A DNA stretch of 64,000 nucleotides, taken from positions 1,173,587-1,237,586 of the forward strand of contig BCIO01000006.1 in assembly GCA_001599975.1 (NCBI GenBank), in the 5' to 3' direction. This DNA is from Cystobasidiopsis lactophilus (taxonomy: Eukaryota > Basidiomycota > Agaricostilbomycetes > Agaricostilbales > Chionosphaeraceae). The notes below the pieces were generated by a model. It ran no database searches. It was not told the origin of the DNA and worked only from the letters and a program-made list of their open reading frames with translations. The position numbers and the translations under genes are program-made. Below, one piece after another: positions 43,049-54,489 of the stretch; position 1 is the stretch's first letter; each line of letters begins with the position of its first letter.

Positions 43049-46000
43049 ATGCTTCGCCTGCCCCCAAAGAAGCACCCGACCCCGGCTTTCAAGTCGGGCG
43101 GCTGCCTGCTGACCTCGCTGTTGCGAGTCAATCAAAGAACAGCCGAGGAGACTACCAAGAGCTTACAGTTGCAGGCGGTTGAGGAGCAGTCCGAGGGATC
43201 AAGCGATGAAGACCTGTTCAGTTCCTCGGAGCATGGCGTGGCCGACACGCCGTCGTCTGACAGATCTTTCAATTCGACCTCGACAGAGCTGACTCTCGAC
43301 GACGACCTCGACCCCACCGACGAACCTGATCAGCAAACAATCAAACGAATCGCTGGCCTTAGTATTTCAGGTGAGTGGCATGCTGGCTCCCTGCTTCCAG
43401 GTTCTAGTGCTGATAACGGGTCCACTGAATGCACACAGCCTGGACGGAGGACGCCGCCGGCATTTTCGGCGACGAAGTCTTGGGCTCTCCCGACTTAGAC
43501 GACGAAAGCAGCCACCTGGACGATGAAGAGCTGAAGCGGCCCCAAGAGATGCACATGATCCCAGAAAGCGACGAGGAAAGGCTGCAAGTATGTATTTGAC
43601 CCCTGCTCGCTCATCATGCCTTGCTGACGACTCTCCAAAACCACAGCTGATCCAAGCCGAGTTCGGTGCCCTTGACTATCTCAAAGAGCCCGAGAGGTTC
43701 TTGTTCCAAGTGTTGGGCTGTCTGTTCAGAGGGGTCGTGATCCGAGGCTCGATCCTGATCACCAGCAAGTTCTTATCTGTGTGCTCGAACGCCAGCCCGC
43801 TGACACTACCTCTTATGCAGCCCACCGATTCGCCTTTTATGCCGTACTACCACCTATAGAAGACGAAATGGTCGACGGGCCGACCAAGAAGCTGTCGAGC
43901 ACAGTTATCCTCCACATGCCGTGGGGCTTGAAGCGCAAGATCAAGGCGCGTTAATTGTTACTGCTCCACTCGACGGACCCCACTAACTGACTTATTGCAG
44001 GTATATGGCGTCCTTGATTCAGAGAGTATCACAGCTTTTCCATCGAGCAAAAATCTATTGCGGCCCGTTGGATCCATCCACTTCTCGAGCATCATCGCCG
44101 TCCACAATCACCCGAGGGATTTCCAAGACGAGCCCAAGCAGGTCACTTACGACTACATCTCTAGGACCAAAGCCGAACAGCGTAAAACTAGGTGCGATTG
44201 CTGCGCTGTTAGAGTAAATCTAGGCTGAAAGTTGAACCTGACGGCAGGGGCATACTGGTACGCCAAACCCCTCAGGTGATTTTCAGCAGCTCATACTGAA
44301 GATCATTGGCAGGAGTTCGAGGACGAGAACTTTGCAGCTCAGTTCCGCAACGAGATGGCCGCCAACTTCTTTCGGTACACAAACGAGCGCGATCGCTTCC
44401 GTGCCTCCCTGCCCTTTGACCGCATCTCGTCAATAGAGCGACTGGACTGGCAAAACTTCACTTCTCTTCTTGGCTTGAATGTTGATGTGTCCGACATCGG
44501 TCATCAGCCCGAAACGCGCAGACTCGATTTTGGTGTCTTACAAAAGTCAGTGTGGGCCCTGGATGCAGTGAAGGATGCCCTTTTGCACGTGCGAGACGAG
44601 ATGAAGAGCTGGGAATCGCCCACGCCGCGCTCTCCATCTGCGATTATCGACATCTTCTCGCCCTCTCCGTCAGAACAGTCTGTTCCCACAATTTCTACGC
44701 CTCCAAGCACCTTTATCCGGACTACAAGCGAGATGTCTGGTGCTACGGACGATTCCACCCCCAGCGACAGCCAAGCTTCGACAGAATCGACGGAGCCTTC
44801 TCGAGAAGCGGAGCTGGACGAGCGATATCACCCCACCCAAACAGAGGTTGATCGCTTCAAATATGCGTTCGCGCTTCCTCCGGGCTCAGACATTACTACG
44901 AGTGCGTTCTGCCAAGCGAACCGGCCCAAATGCTAAATATTCTGCTCTCCTGCAGTTGTTCCCGCCTACCGTGGGTTGAATACACCATAAGTCTATCGTA
45001 TAGCAACTCATTGACTCCCTACAGTCGCCCGCGCGATCCCGTGTGTTGGCCAAATCGCCATCTCCCCTAAAGCGTTCCTTTTTCTGCGCAAGACCAAGCT
45101 CGGCTCAGACGTCAAAGTCGGTATTTAGCTGCAATACTTGTATCGCGTGCTGATCGGAGTGCTGTTTCAGATTCGAGTGCCGGCAAAGGAGATCAGTGGC
45201 GCTGTCACGAGCTCAGTCAGCACCTTTCTATGCTTTAGGAGCATTCAATTGACTCACTTTATCCTGATACACTCAAAAGTCCATATTGGTCGGTGTGTCA
45301 GCCTTACACCTTCAGATCAAGGGCCAGCCGGAGTGAGTCGCATTCGTCCAGCAATATCTCAGCCAGCTCAACGACCTGGCCAGCTTGGTGTTTGATTTCA
45401 AGAACAAGAAGCGGAGAGATTGGATGATCCGCTGCATCCAGAACATCGCTCAGGCTGCATCAAGTCTTTCTTCAGATAGCGACTCCAATCTCAGCGGCCG
45501 GCGCAGTACCAGCTCGGGTTTGCCTAAGACAAAAACCGAGGCTCTGATGGACGCGTGGCAGGCCTCGAGCTATGAAGGACTGGTCAAACCTTCGGTGCCT
45601 GCCGAAGTCCTCAACTTGCTGCCTCGCGTCGTTGGGTCTATCAAGAAGCTGAGCGTGCAGTCCCTGACCTTTTGCTGCCTGACAAGTGAGGTTTCAACTC
45701 ACCAGTGCCCATATATCTCTCACGCCTTGTGTAGTCGGCTCAAGGGGTGATGTCCAAGTGAGCAGCATGCTTTTCAGCAGACCTGATCGAACTCATTTGT
45801 CTATGACAGCCATACATTGCGCTCTGTCAAGGATTACTACTTGATGGCCACAAATGCATTATTGCCACCCACCCGGAGTACAAGCAATGGGTGGAATCGT
45901 ACGGTATTGAACATCGCGCTGTGTGAGTTTCGTCTGTTGTCCGAATCTCAGTCGCTCAATGGATGCACTTCCACCAGAGGGGGCGATCCCGGGATTCTCA

Positions 46001-47637
46001 TGGAGATCAGGTGAGAACCCTTACTCACTCGATCCGAGCTGATCACTGATTTTCGTACCAGCGTCGAGCACAAGATCTTCAGCCACGACGTAGGTCTCCT
46101 GCTCTCGCAGCAGCGCCGGAAACCTGGCACTGATGTCCTTCCAGACGCTGACCCGATTTCGCAAATGGTTCCAAAATCTTCTGGAAGAGTCGTATGCCGG
46201 CGTCAAAGGAGCAGACGTCTTGATCGAGTCGCCTTCCACGTTCAGCGGCGTGCACGTCGCAGAAGCCCTGAAAATTCCCTATTTTCGAGCCTTCACCATG
46301 GTGTGCGACTGCTTCTACTGCCAGGTTTGAATTTTATGCTGAAATTTCCACAGCCTTGGACTCGAACCGGGTCTTTCCCTCAGCCTTTCATGTCGCAAGC
46401 TGGCCTCGATAACCTCAGCCGCGCCTACAACCTCAGCACTTACATCCTATTCGACCAAATTATGTGGCGCGCGTCTTCCTCTCAAATCAATGCCTGGCGG
46501 AAGAAGACGCTGAGCCTTCCGCCCACTGATCAAGAGCACCTCCATCTCCGACAAATACCCTTTTTGTACAACTTTAGCGAAGCGGTGGTTCCCAGACCGA
46601 TGGATTGGCCCCAGTCCACTTATATTTCAGGTGAGCCGAAGACAGGCGCAGCTTTGCGGTGCTGATGCCAACGTTGGTGCAGGCTATTGGTTCCTCAAGA
46701 CCTCCAAGGCCGACTGGGACCCGCCAGACTCATTACTGAGCTTCATCGAGCGGGCGCGCCGAGACGAGAAGCCGCTAGGTAGGCTTACTTTGGCTGGGGC
46801 GGATGACCTTCGCTTGATTTCACCGTCACAATACAGTCTACTGCGGTTTTGGAAGCATATCAGTCGCAGACCCAGCCGCTCTCTCGCTCAGCATAATCGA
46901 AGCCTGCAAACTGGCGGACGTTCGGATGATCCTTGCTAAAGGCTGGTCGGCTCGACGCGCGACAGGTCGCTCGGAAACTGTGCTATTCCCACCGGAGATT
47001 TTCGAGGTCGAATCAATACCTCACGACTGGCTCTTTCCACAAATCGATGCGGCGATGCATCATGGCGGCGCTGGGACAACTGCCGCCACCTTGCGGGCTG
47101 GCGTGCCGACCTTGAGTACGGCTGTCCGATTCGCTGCCATTTTTGGTTGCGCTGACCTTCCTCTACAGTCAAACCCTTTTTCGGGGATCAGCCGTTCTGG
47201 GCCCAGCGCGTGCAAAAGTTGGGCGCTGGCATGCGAGTCAAGTCCCTCTCGGCCGAAGACATGGCGAACGCTTGGAAGGCAGCCACACAAGACAGGCAAG
47301 CCCATTCTCCTAGCAAGAGAATGCGCAGGCAGCTTACCCGAACCTGGTTAGAATCATGCGAGAGAAGGCCGAATTGGTCGGGCAGCAAATTCGTGGCGAA
47401 GACGGCGTCAAGAACGCTATGTCGTTTATATACACCTACCTGGGGTCTGCAGGAGAGCAACGAGGCGGCATCCGAAACTACGACTCCGCCATCATCTCTG
47501 AAGACGAAGACGACCTGGGATTGACCCGAACGAAGTCAAACACCAGTCGCACGGGCTCACCAGCGCGAAGGGCTTCGATCGTTAACCGCGCGTCTACGCT
47601 TGTCGACCGCATCCAGAGCCTGAAAACGGAGGCATAG
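43049..47637 (+). CDS. Sterol 3-beta-glucosyltransferase (Atg26/Ugt51 type; GRAM, PH, GRAM, GT)
   Basis: The start has a strong Kozak context (gccaccATG). More than a dozen short introns are spliced out. An acidic N-terminus leads to a first GRAM domain ([20 protein letters not shown]), a PH segment ([29 protein letters not shown]), and a second GRAM domain ([20 protein letters not shown]). The glycosyltransferase part has GSRGDVQ with [62 protein letters not shown] and the sugar-nucleotide-binding [18 protein letters not shown] with [14 protein letters not shown]. It transfers glucose from UDP-glucose to ergosterol; in some yeasts it acts in pexophagy. Key motifs are intact. The C-terminus is acidic ([15 protein letters not shown]) and ends at 47637. 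Confidence 0.9.
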
Positions 47638-47800
47638 GGTCACGGGCGCATTGGCCGACATCGGGCTAAACTCTGCTGGCCAGACACAAAGCTCAAGTGA
47701 CGGAGGCCGCATAGGAACTAGAGTAACTACTGTAATACTACTACCAATGCAACAACATGCTTCCCGGTCTATATACTCTAGGGAGAAAAGTCCGGTCTCT

Positions 47801-49803
47801 CTAGACGGATGCACAATCGTCCTCGAGGGCATGCGCTTGGAGCATCTCCTCTTCAATCTCCTCCTTGTCGGTCACTCCGACAACTATATACCACTGTTAG
47901 TCACACGCATCTTGTCAGAGCTCTCCAAGGAACTGACCGATAAAAGCGGCCACGACCAAAAGTGCCCCAACGTATGTCCGCCACCCTCCAAGATCAGTGC
48001 CCTTGAAAACGTCCCCAAATAGGGCGCACGGTATGGTCAATGAAAGGCCAAGTGTGACAACAAGCGGCGACGTCTTCAGCATGGCCACTAAATAGATGAG
48101 ATCCGACACCCTGCGCGACAAATCAATGAGTGAAGGCGACAGATCTCGTCTGCAGAAGTGCTTACAGCGTGATCAAAGCGCTCAGCACCAGGCTGATGAT
48201 GAGCCTTCGATTTGACGGAAGTTCGAAGGGCTCGATGCCGGAGTAGTGCAGGAGGACTCCAATTGGCCACAAGCCTACGATGTTCAATGCTCCCACAAAA
48301 CCGAAGAAGAGCTGCATGTTGATGCGCGACTCGTCGTGCACGCTGACTTTGAGAAGCGAAACATAGCCGGAGTAGAGTAAAGCCGACAACAAGGCCAAAG
48401 CGTCGCCAACGAGCGCTCTGTAAGTGTTAACCGCGTTGCTGGAAACGTCGTGGTCTTTAGAGCAGATTAGAACGACGCCCGCCAAGCTGTTGGAACGGAG
48501 GATTAGCCCGAGCTAATCAGCCAGCGCCACAGCGTGCCAGCCATACCTCGAGAAGACGGCAAACAACTTGAGCGGTGTGAAGTTCCCAAAACCCAACAGG
48601 TGCCCAAATCCGAGGGTGAAGAAGCCTGACCGCCACTGTCAGCATAAGGCGGGAGAGCCGCGCTTAAAACACGAAGACCAACCGCTCGTTGTTGTTAAGA
48701 TGGTTGCGCTCGAGACAGAGGTCAAATTCAAACCAGCGTTCATCGCATAGTTTGCACCGAACCAAATGATGACGAAAAAGCAAGATAGCTGAAGAGTTTC
48801 GCGTGTGCTGAGCGTCTCGTCGATGTCGCCATGGAGGAAGATTGACGAGGCCCTAGGCGAGTCTCCTCCCAGCAGCGGTTGACTTTGATCGATCACAAGT
48901 TAACTCGATAGAGCGATGAGGTGGAAGCAAAGGCTTCTCACCTGGGCGACATATCGGTGGGCGTTTTTAGATAGATGCGCTGCCGCCGGACTAGGTAAAA
49001 CGGCTCTTTGTGTACCACGGTCCGATATGTCGCCACAAGAACCAATTTGACTAGGTAACACGCGAAGCCAGTGGTTGACTGTGGAGGGAGGTCAGCTCGT
49101 GGGCCGCGCTATCGCGAGGGATCGACTTGCAAACCATGTAACGGCAAATGCTGCTATGGGGTCAGCATCGGAAGCTAGATCAACGAGAAGCAAAGTACTC
49201 ACGTTTATCATAAGGGTTGATGCCAGTTTCAATAGACTGCACGCCATCGCTTCAACTCTTAAATTCCGCAACATTCATGCAACATCACACGCACGCTGGT
49301 CAGGAAAGAAGAGCTGCAGGGGCGTAAGCGCTTGGCCCCTCACACATCAGAGTGTAGGCTCACGATGTCCATAGCACGACCACGCAAAGCAAGAGGCCAA
49401 TGCCATAGAGAAAGTTTTGTGAGGTCGGCTCGTCAGCCGCCTGCGCTGGCTCGACCCTGGGCGCCAGCCTGGGCAACGAGGAGCTCCGACAGCTGGCATT
49501 CCGGATCGCATTGACAGCATCTTTCGGCATTGAAACAACCGGGCTCAAGCTGGCATCGCCGTCTGAGAGATAGAGCAACTTCAGGAGGCGAATCGGAGTT
49601 CCGCGTTTGGCCGCGGCCAGCACACGCATAAACTGCTCGCTTTCCCTTTCTGCCCTAGGCCTCCACTCGCCACCACAGACAGACATGCGCCTGTCGTTCA
49701 GAAGTGCCTTCGGCAGTTGCTTGCGCCGTTGAACCCTAGAATGGTCGCCCAAAAGTGCCCAATCTCGCCAATCTCTCGCCAAGCCCAAATTTGCACTTTG
49801 CAT
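47801..49803 (-). CDS. SLC35F/DMT-type membrane transporter
   Basis: The minus-strand gene begins at ATG 49803 or a later in-frame ATG (49683 or 49627). After about 135 hydrophilic residues come membrane helices: NFLYGIGLLLCVVVLWT, TSSFLTS, LQLSCFFVIIWFGANYAMNA, TSVSSATILTTTS, LAGVVLICSKD, ALLSALLYSGYVSLLKVSV, MQLFFGFVGALNIVGLWPIG, LIISLVLSALITL and VGALLVVAAFIG. The C-terminal tail is acidic (EEIEEEMLQAHALEDD) and stops at 47801. The layout, with about ten helices in two EamA-like halves, is that of the SLC35F5/YML018C group. The substrate is unknown. Its start codon lies only 37 bp from that of the divergent glucanase gene, so one of the later starts may be right. Confidence 0.82.
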
Positions 49804-49840
49804 TGCCTCTTCTTTGCACGAGGCTTGTTTCGATAGAGAG

Positions 49841-51450
49841 ATGGTATCTAGACTAATGTGTGTTCTGGCTTTCGTTGCCCTCTGTGCGCCTGCTGGGGCA
49901 GCGCCCGCTGGAGCAGAGGAAAGCGATTCGTTCTCGCTATCAAGCCGGCCAGTCGTCGCACACTTTCAAGTGGGAGTCGTCGGTCATTATATGCAAGGAG
50001 ACTGGGAGAAGGACATAGCCCAAGCACAAGCAATTGGCGTCAATGGTAAGAGCCCGTCCGCTATGCCAGAACCAAGCTTATCTCGAAACCGGGCCAGCTT
50101 TTGCGCTGAACTGCGCTGCTGAAAACACCACTTATGCGCAACTCCCACTGGCTTATCAAGTTGCGCAAGAGCTTGGCTTCAAAATGTTTCTGAGTTTGGA
50201 CATGAATCTCCAATCGCCACCTTATTGGCGTCCTGCTGTTTTGTGAGTACCTACCACTTCCATCGATAACGTGCTCACGAAGGGCCCTGCAGACCGCAGA
50301 TGTTGCAGCTTATTGAGACATACGCACCACACCCCGCCGCCTTCATCTTTGACGGACTGGCCGTGGTCTCTAGTTTTGGGGGCGACTACTTCCCGTGGTA
50401 CTCCGTCAAGGTCAACTATACAGGAAGCGTCCCAATTGGTTTATGGCCCAACTTTGTCCAGATACCAACCATCGAGAACAGCACGAGCATCGCCGGTGCC
50501 CTCTCCTGGAACGCTTGGCCTAGCAGCAACAACCAGCCGATCGATTCGCCGATGAACACCAGTATCGACTTGGCCTACCAAGCCGCTCTCGGAACTCGCG
50601 GCTACGCAGCTCCAGTCTCGCCTTGGTTCAGCGTACATCTCGCCAACTCGACGGACTCGCCTGATGCGGCAAAGAACTGGATTTTCCTCAGCGACGATCT
50701 CTTCTTCACCAGATGGGAAGAGATTTTGGCCATGGACCCTGCGCCGAGCTGGGTCGAAATCATTTCGTGGAATGACTTTACGGAGTCCCATTACATCGGC
50801 GACGCCAACTACAGGTGGCGATATTTTGTTATGTGGCGGAACAAAAAGAGCACGCTGAGTCCAAAGTTCTGCAGCGTCGTCGACAACATAGGCCAGTCTT
50901 ACGCCTCTCCCAACATGACCCACGCTGCTTTTCGATCCCTATCAGCCCTTTACATATCGGCTTGGCAATCCGGGCAGAAAGCCGTGGCACCAGCTCAAGA
51001 CCAACTATTCTGTATGTGCGGTTTGCCCCTTGATATCGCGCCTGCCTTACCACCACACCACAGATTGGTACAGGACGAGTCCGAAAGCGGCCAAAGCCAC
51101 CGCGGACCCACTCCCACAGCCGACCGGGTGGGACTTCGTCGCAGATTCAATGTTCATCGTGTCGTCTCTGGTCGACGACGCCCAACTAAGCGTCACTTCT
51201 GGTACAGCGTCCGTTCAAAACTTCAACGTTAGCAAAGGTGTACAACTATCACAAGCCCTAATGTTTGTTGGAAACCAATCGTTCGAGCTCCGGCGAGGCG
51301 ACCAGACTGTGCTGAAGGGCAGCGGAGCTCTCCCTGTGATAAGCTCGCCCGCTATCTACAGTATGTCTCATTCCTTTTTGGGCTGGCCTCAGGCGGTGCT
51401 GATGGGATGGTCACACAGACTTTAATGCATTCACTGGGCAGCTTCCCTGA
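49841..51450 (+). CDS. GH71 alpha-1,3-glucanase (mutanase), copy 1
   Basis: A signal peptide (MVSRLMCVLAFVALCAPAGA) is followed by VVAHFQVGVVGHYMQGDWEK, FALNCAAENTTYAQLPLAYQ and FKMFLSLDMNLQ, the N-terminal half of the GH71 barrel, then GALSWNAWPSSN and EIISWNDFTESHYIGDANY. Exon joins are confirmed by GVN-AFALNC and LQL continuity (introns at 50036-50090, about 50242-50291, 50814-50872, 51014-51063 and near 51360-51418). The C-terminal module reads FNVSKGVQLSQALMFVGNQS and ends NFNAFTGQLP at 51450. GH71 enzymes hydrolyse alpha-1,3-glucan of fungal walls. It is the first of three tandem copies. Confidence 0.88.
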
Positions 51451-51988
51451 ACCAGCGATTTTGTACCCTCTTTCCCTAATGGACTCTTTTCCTTACGGAC
51501 AATATTGTTAACATTGTAGCGCGTCTGTTGTACTCATAGAGTTTAGGAGGATTTACCACCAGTGCATCAGAGCGAAGCTCTCCACTATGTAAGCCGCCCG
51601 CCACCACTCCTTGTCTGACTCGCTAGCGCGAGTGCTACAATAATGTCGGCTCACAGCGACATTGAAATGGCCAGGCTTCGGCTGTTGAAGAATGTCAGCC
51701 GCCACGATGAGCTAGATCCAGATCTGTCGGAATGCCCTTAGGCTTCAGCCCCTTCTATCTGTTCCGGACTTGTTGCGTGTTGCTGCCCTTCTCTCATGTT
51801 CAGACGACTTTTTTTGATGCTAAGGTGCCTAAGACCGAGCTTGGAAACGTGTATTACTCGCAGTACGCCTTCTGAACGCGCCCTTGTCCTTCGCATGTCG
51901 CACAATTGCAGGCCTCTTGGGTTGCTCTTGTGCCTCCAAATCGTTGCCAACTGCTGGCCTACCTTCATTCGACACTATTCTTTTGCCC
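51451..51988. other. Intergenic region between glucanase copies 1 and 2
   Basis: About 538 bp with no recognisable coding feature. The region has some A/T-rich stretches (ataatgtcgg; gacaatattgttaac near 51500) suited to 3' processing and the promoter of copy 2. No gene called. Confidence 0.45.
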
Positions 51989-54258
51989 ATGCCATTCCTT
52001 TTGCGGCGGCTCTTGGTGGTAGCACTGGCTGGCGCCACCACTGTCTTGGCCGACTCGATGACAACGGCCCTGAGCTTGACAGATACCGGTACGGCAGGAG
52101 CCCTGTCGCTGACAGCTACCGCATCTATGAGCGCCGGCTCGTCGTCGGCCTCCTCCTTTTCGACAAGCAGCAAACCGGGTGAGATCTTCACGCTATGTTC
52201 TGCTCACGCCCAACGGCGCTCATACATCTCCAGTCATTGCTCATTTCATGATTGTATGCTATTTAGTCTCCTGTAAGCCTTAGTTCACTGCTCTGGGAAC
52301 CCATATTGACGTTTTTGGGCGTTGGGGCAGTGCTTGATGTTGTCGCGTCTCACGTTGTCTGGCTTAGGGTATCATCAACGCTTACACTGAAGACGATTGG
52401 ACCGAGGATATAAAGGCTGCGCAGGCTATGGGCGTCCAAGGTGCGCTGACGAAAAGGTCGGAAACGACATGATTAACCAATCTCCAACTCAGCCTTTGCT
52501 CTCAACTGCGCCAATGAGCCACAGACGACCAAGCAAATTCCCTTGGCTTATCAGGTTGCCCAGAAGATGAACTTCAAAGTGTTTTTCAGCTTTGACATGA
52601 ACGTCTACACAGGTGAGAGCCCGGCTCCGTGCGGCTATCGCTTTAATCTGAGAGCAGTGTGTCGCCAGCACCGTACTGGAGCGATAGCACAGTTGGGATT
52701 ATGTGCGACTTCTTGGTGGGCATTCTCATATCGCGGGTGGGATGCAAAGCCTCACGGAAACACAGAACACCTGGAGCGACCACCCTGCGCAATTTGTTTA
52801 CGACGGAAAGGCTGTCGTTTCCGGCTACTCTGGCGACTCATTCAATTGGAACGCAGTAAAGAACAACTACACTGGGAAAACGCCGTTGGGTCTTTGGCCA
52901 AATTACCACCTCATGGCGACGATCGAGCAGAGCACCATCATCGAAGGATGCCTCTCGTGGTTCGTATGGCCTGAAGATTGTTGCAACGGACCTGCGAAGA
53001 TCCCAATGAACACAAGCTACGACGCCATGTATACTCAAGCATTGGGATCAAGAGGTTATATCTTTCCGATTTCCGGCTGGTTTTTCACTGTAAGGTTGCA
53101 TTGTTGGCACAGCGAACTGCTCTCATCTCGAAAGGCTAGCACCTAGCGACTTCTGCGGACTATAAAGGCACCGGCAAGAATTGGCTGTTCGTGTCGGAAG
53201 ATCTCTGGTACGTGCGCTGGGAGCAATTACTTGCCTGGGAGCCTTCACCAGCCATGGTAGAATTAGTGTCTGCACTCTTCTTGCTCCAGTCCACATCGAA
53301 TGCTGACAAGGCCGAGTGTAGAACCTGGAACGACTACGGAGAAAGGTAGCTGTCCAATCCCTGTGGTCGCACGCTCTTGCTCAGTTTACGCGAAGCCACT
53401 ATATCGGGCCGGTCAACCGCAAATACCCAGGCGACAACGACGGATCACAGACGTTTGCCACGCCAGAAATGACCCACGAAGGCTACCGGGACATGGCCAA
53501 GCTGTACATCGATGCTTACCAAAAGGGTCAAAAGGCCGTAGACCCTACAAGCGATCAAGTTGAGGGGCAACTGCTTTGATTTTGAATGCGGCGCGCTCAA
53601 AGACAATCAAAATTTTCTTTTGGCACAGACCCAGTCCCAAATCGGCCAACGCCACCGGTGATCCACTACCACCGCCGACTGGCGCCGACATGGTCGACGA
53701 CCTGGTGTTCGTCGTTACTGCGTGAGTTCTGATCGCAATAACAGCAGCCATTTTTGCGCCTCATTCCCCGCGTCTCCGTGATGCAGGATGACGGACGACG
53801 CCACTCTCATGGTCACATCGGGTTCTGGCTCGCCGCAAACTTTCAACGTCAAGAAGGGCATGAGCATGTCGAAAGCGAATATGACTGTCGGCAAGCAAGT
53901 CTTCGAAGTGCAAAGGGGCGGCCAGACGGTTTTGCAAGGCACCAGTGGCTTGGAAGTTACCGACACTCCGACCATCAACAGCTTCAATGTTTTCACTGGA
54001 ACCATCGGCAATGCGTCCGGGAGCGGCAGTCCAAGCGGCTCATCGAGTTCAGGGTCGGGCTCAGGATTGGACTCGGGATCGACGGCCTCCAACACCAAGA
54101 GCGGTCTCTTACACGGCACTACCACTGTACACGGGACGTTTACAACCACTATGGCTGATGGCAGCGTCGTCGTATTCAGCTGCGCCACCACTTCATCAGC
54201 GTCCTTTGCGGCCATCGTCACCATATTCTCGCTCCTTTATCGTATTCGTAGCTGTTAG
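51989..54258 (+). CDS. GH71 alpha-1,3-glucanase, copy 2, with Ser/Gly tail and hydrophobic end
   Basis: A signal peptide (MPFLLRRLLVVALAGATTVL) precedes a Ser/Thr-rich segment. Barrel elements are IINAYTEDDWTEDIKAAQAM, FALNCANEPQTTKQIPLAYQ, FKVFFSFDMNVYT, HPAQFVYDGKAVVSGYSGDS, TIIEGCLSWFVWPEDCC and KNWLFVSEDLWYVRWEQLLA. The C-terminal module reads FNVKKGMSMSKANMTVGKQV with NSFNVFTGTIG. Unlike copies 1 and 3 it continues into GSGSPSGSSSSGSGSGLDSG and a hydrophobic end (SSASFAAIVTIFSLLY), which could be a GPI or membrane anchor. An anchor in the wall or membrane is inferred; the RIRSC end is not classic for GPI. Confidence 0.85.
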
Positions 54259-54489
54259 TTACTTAGGACACACAAAAGTGGAATTCTTCACCATCGGCGG
54301 GCTGGATCCCCCGTTTCGCCTTCAGCACGCGCGCACACCTTCAAAAGGAGTTTGCTTCGTGACCTTCCATCTGCATTGCGCCGGCGCATTGCTGCCTGTA
54401 CTGTCCAATAGCTGCACTGTAACAAGACTCGCCTCCAACTTGACAATACTGTGCCCGAATTGCCTTCCTCCATCATAAATTACAGTAAA

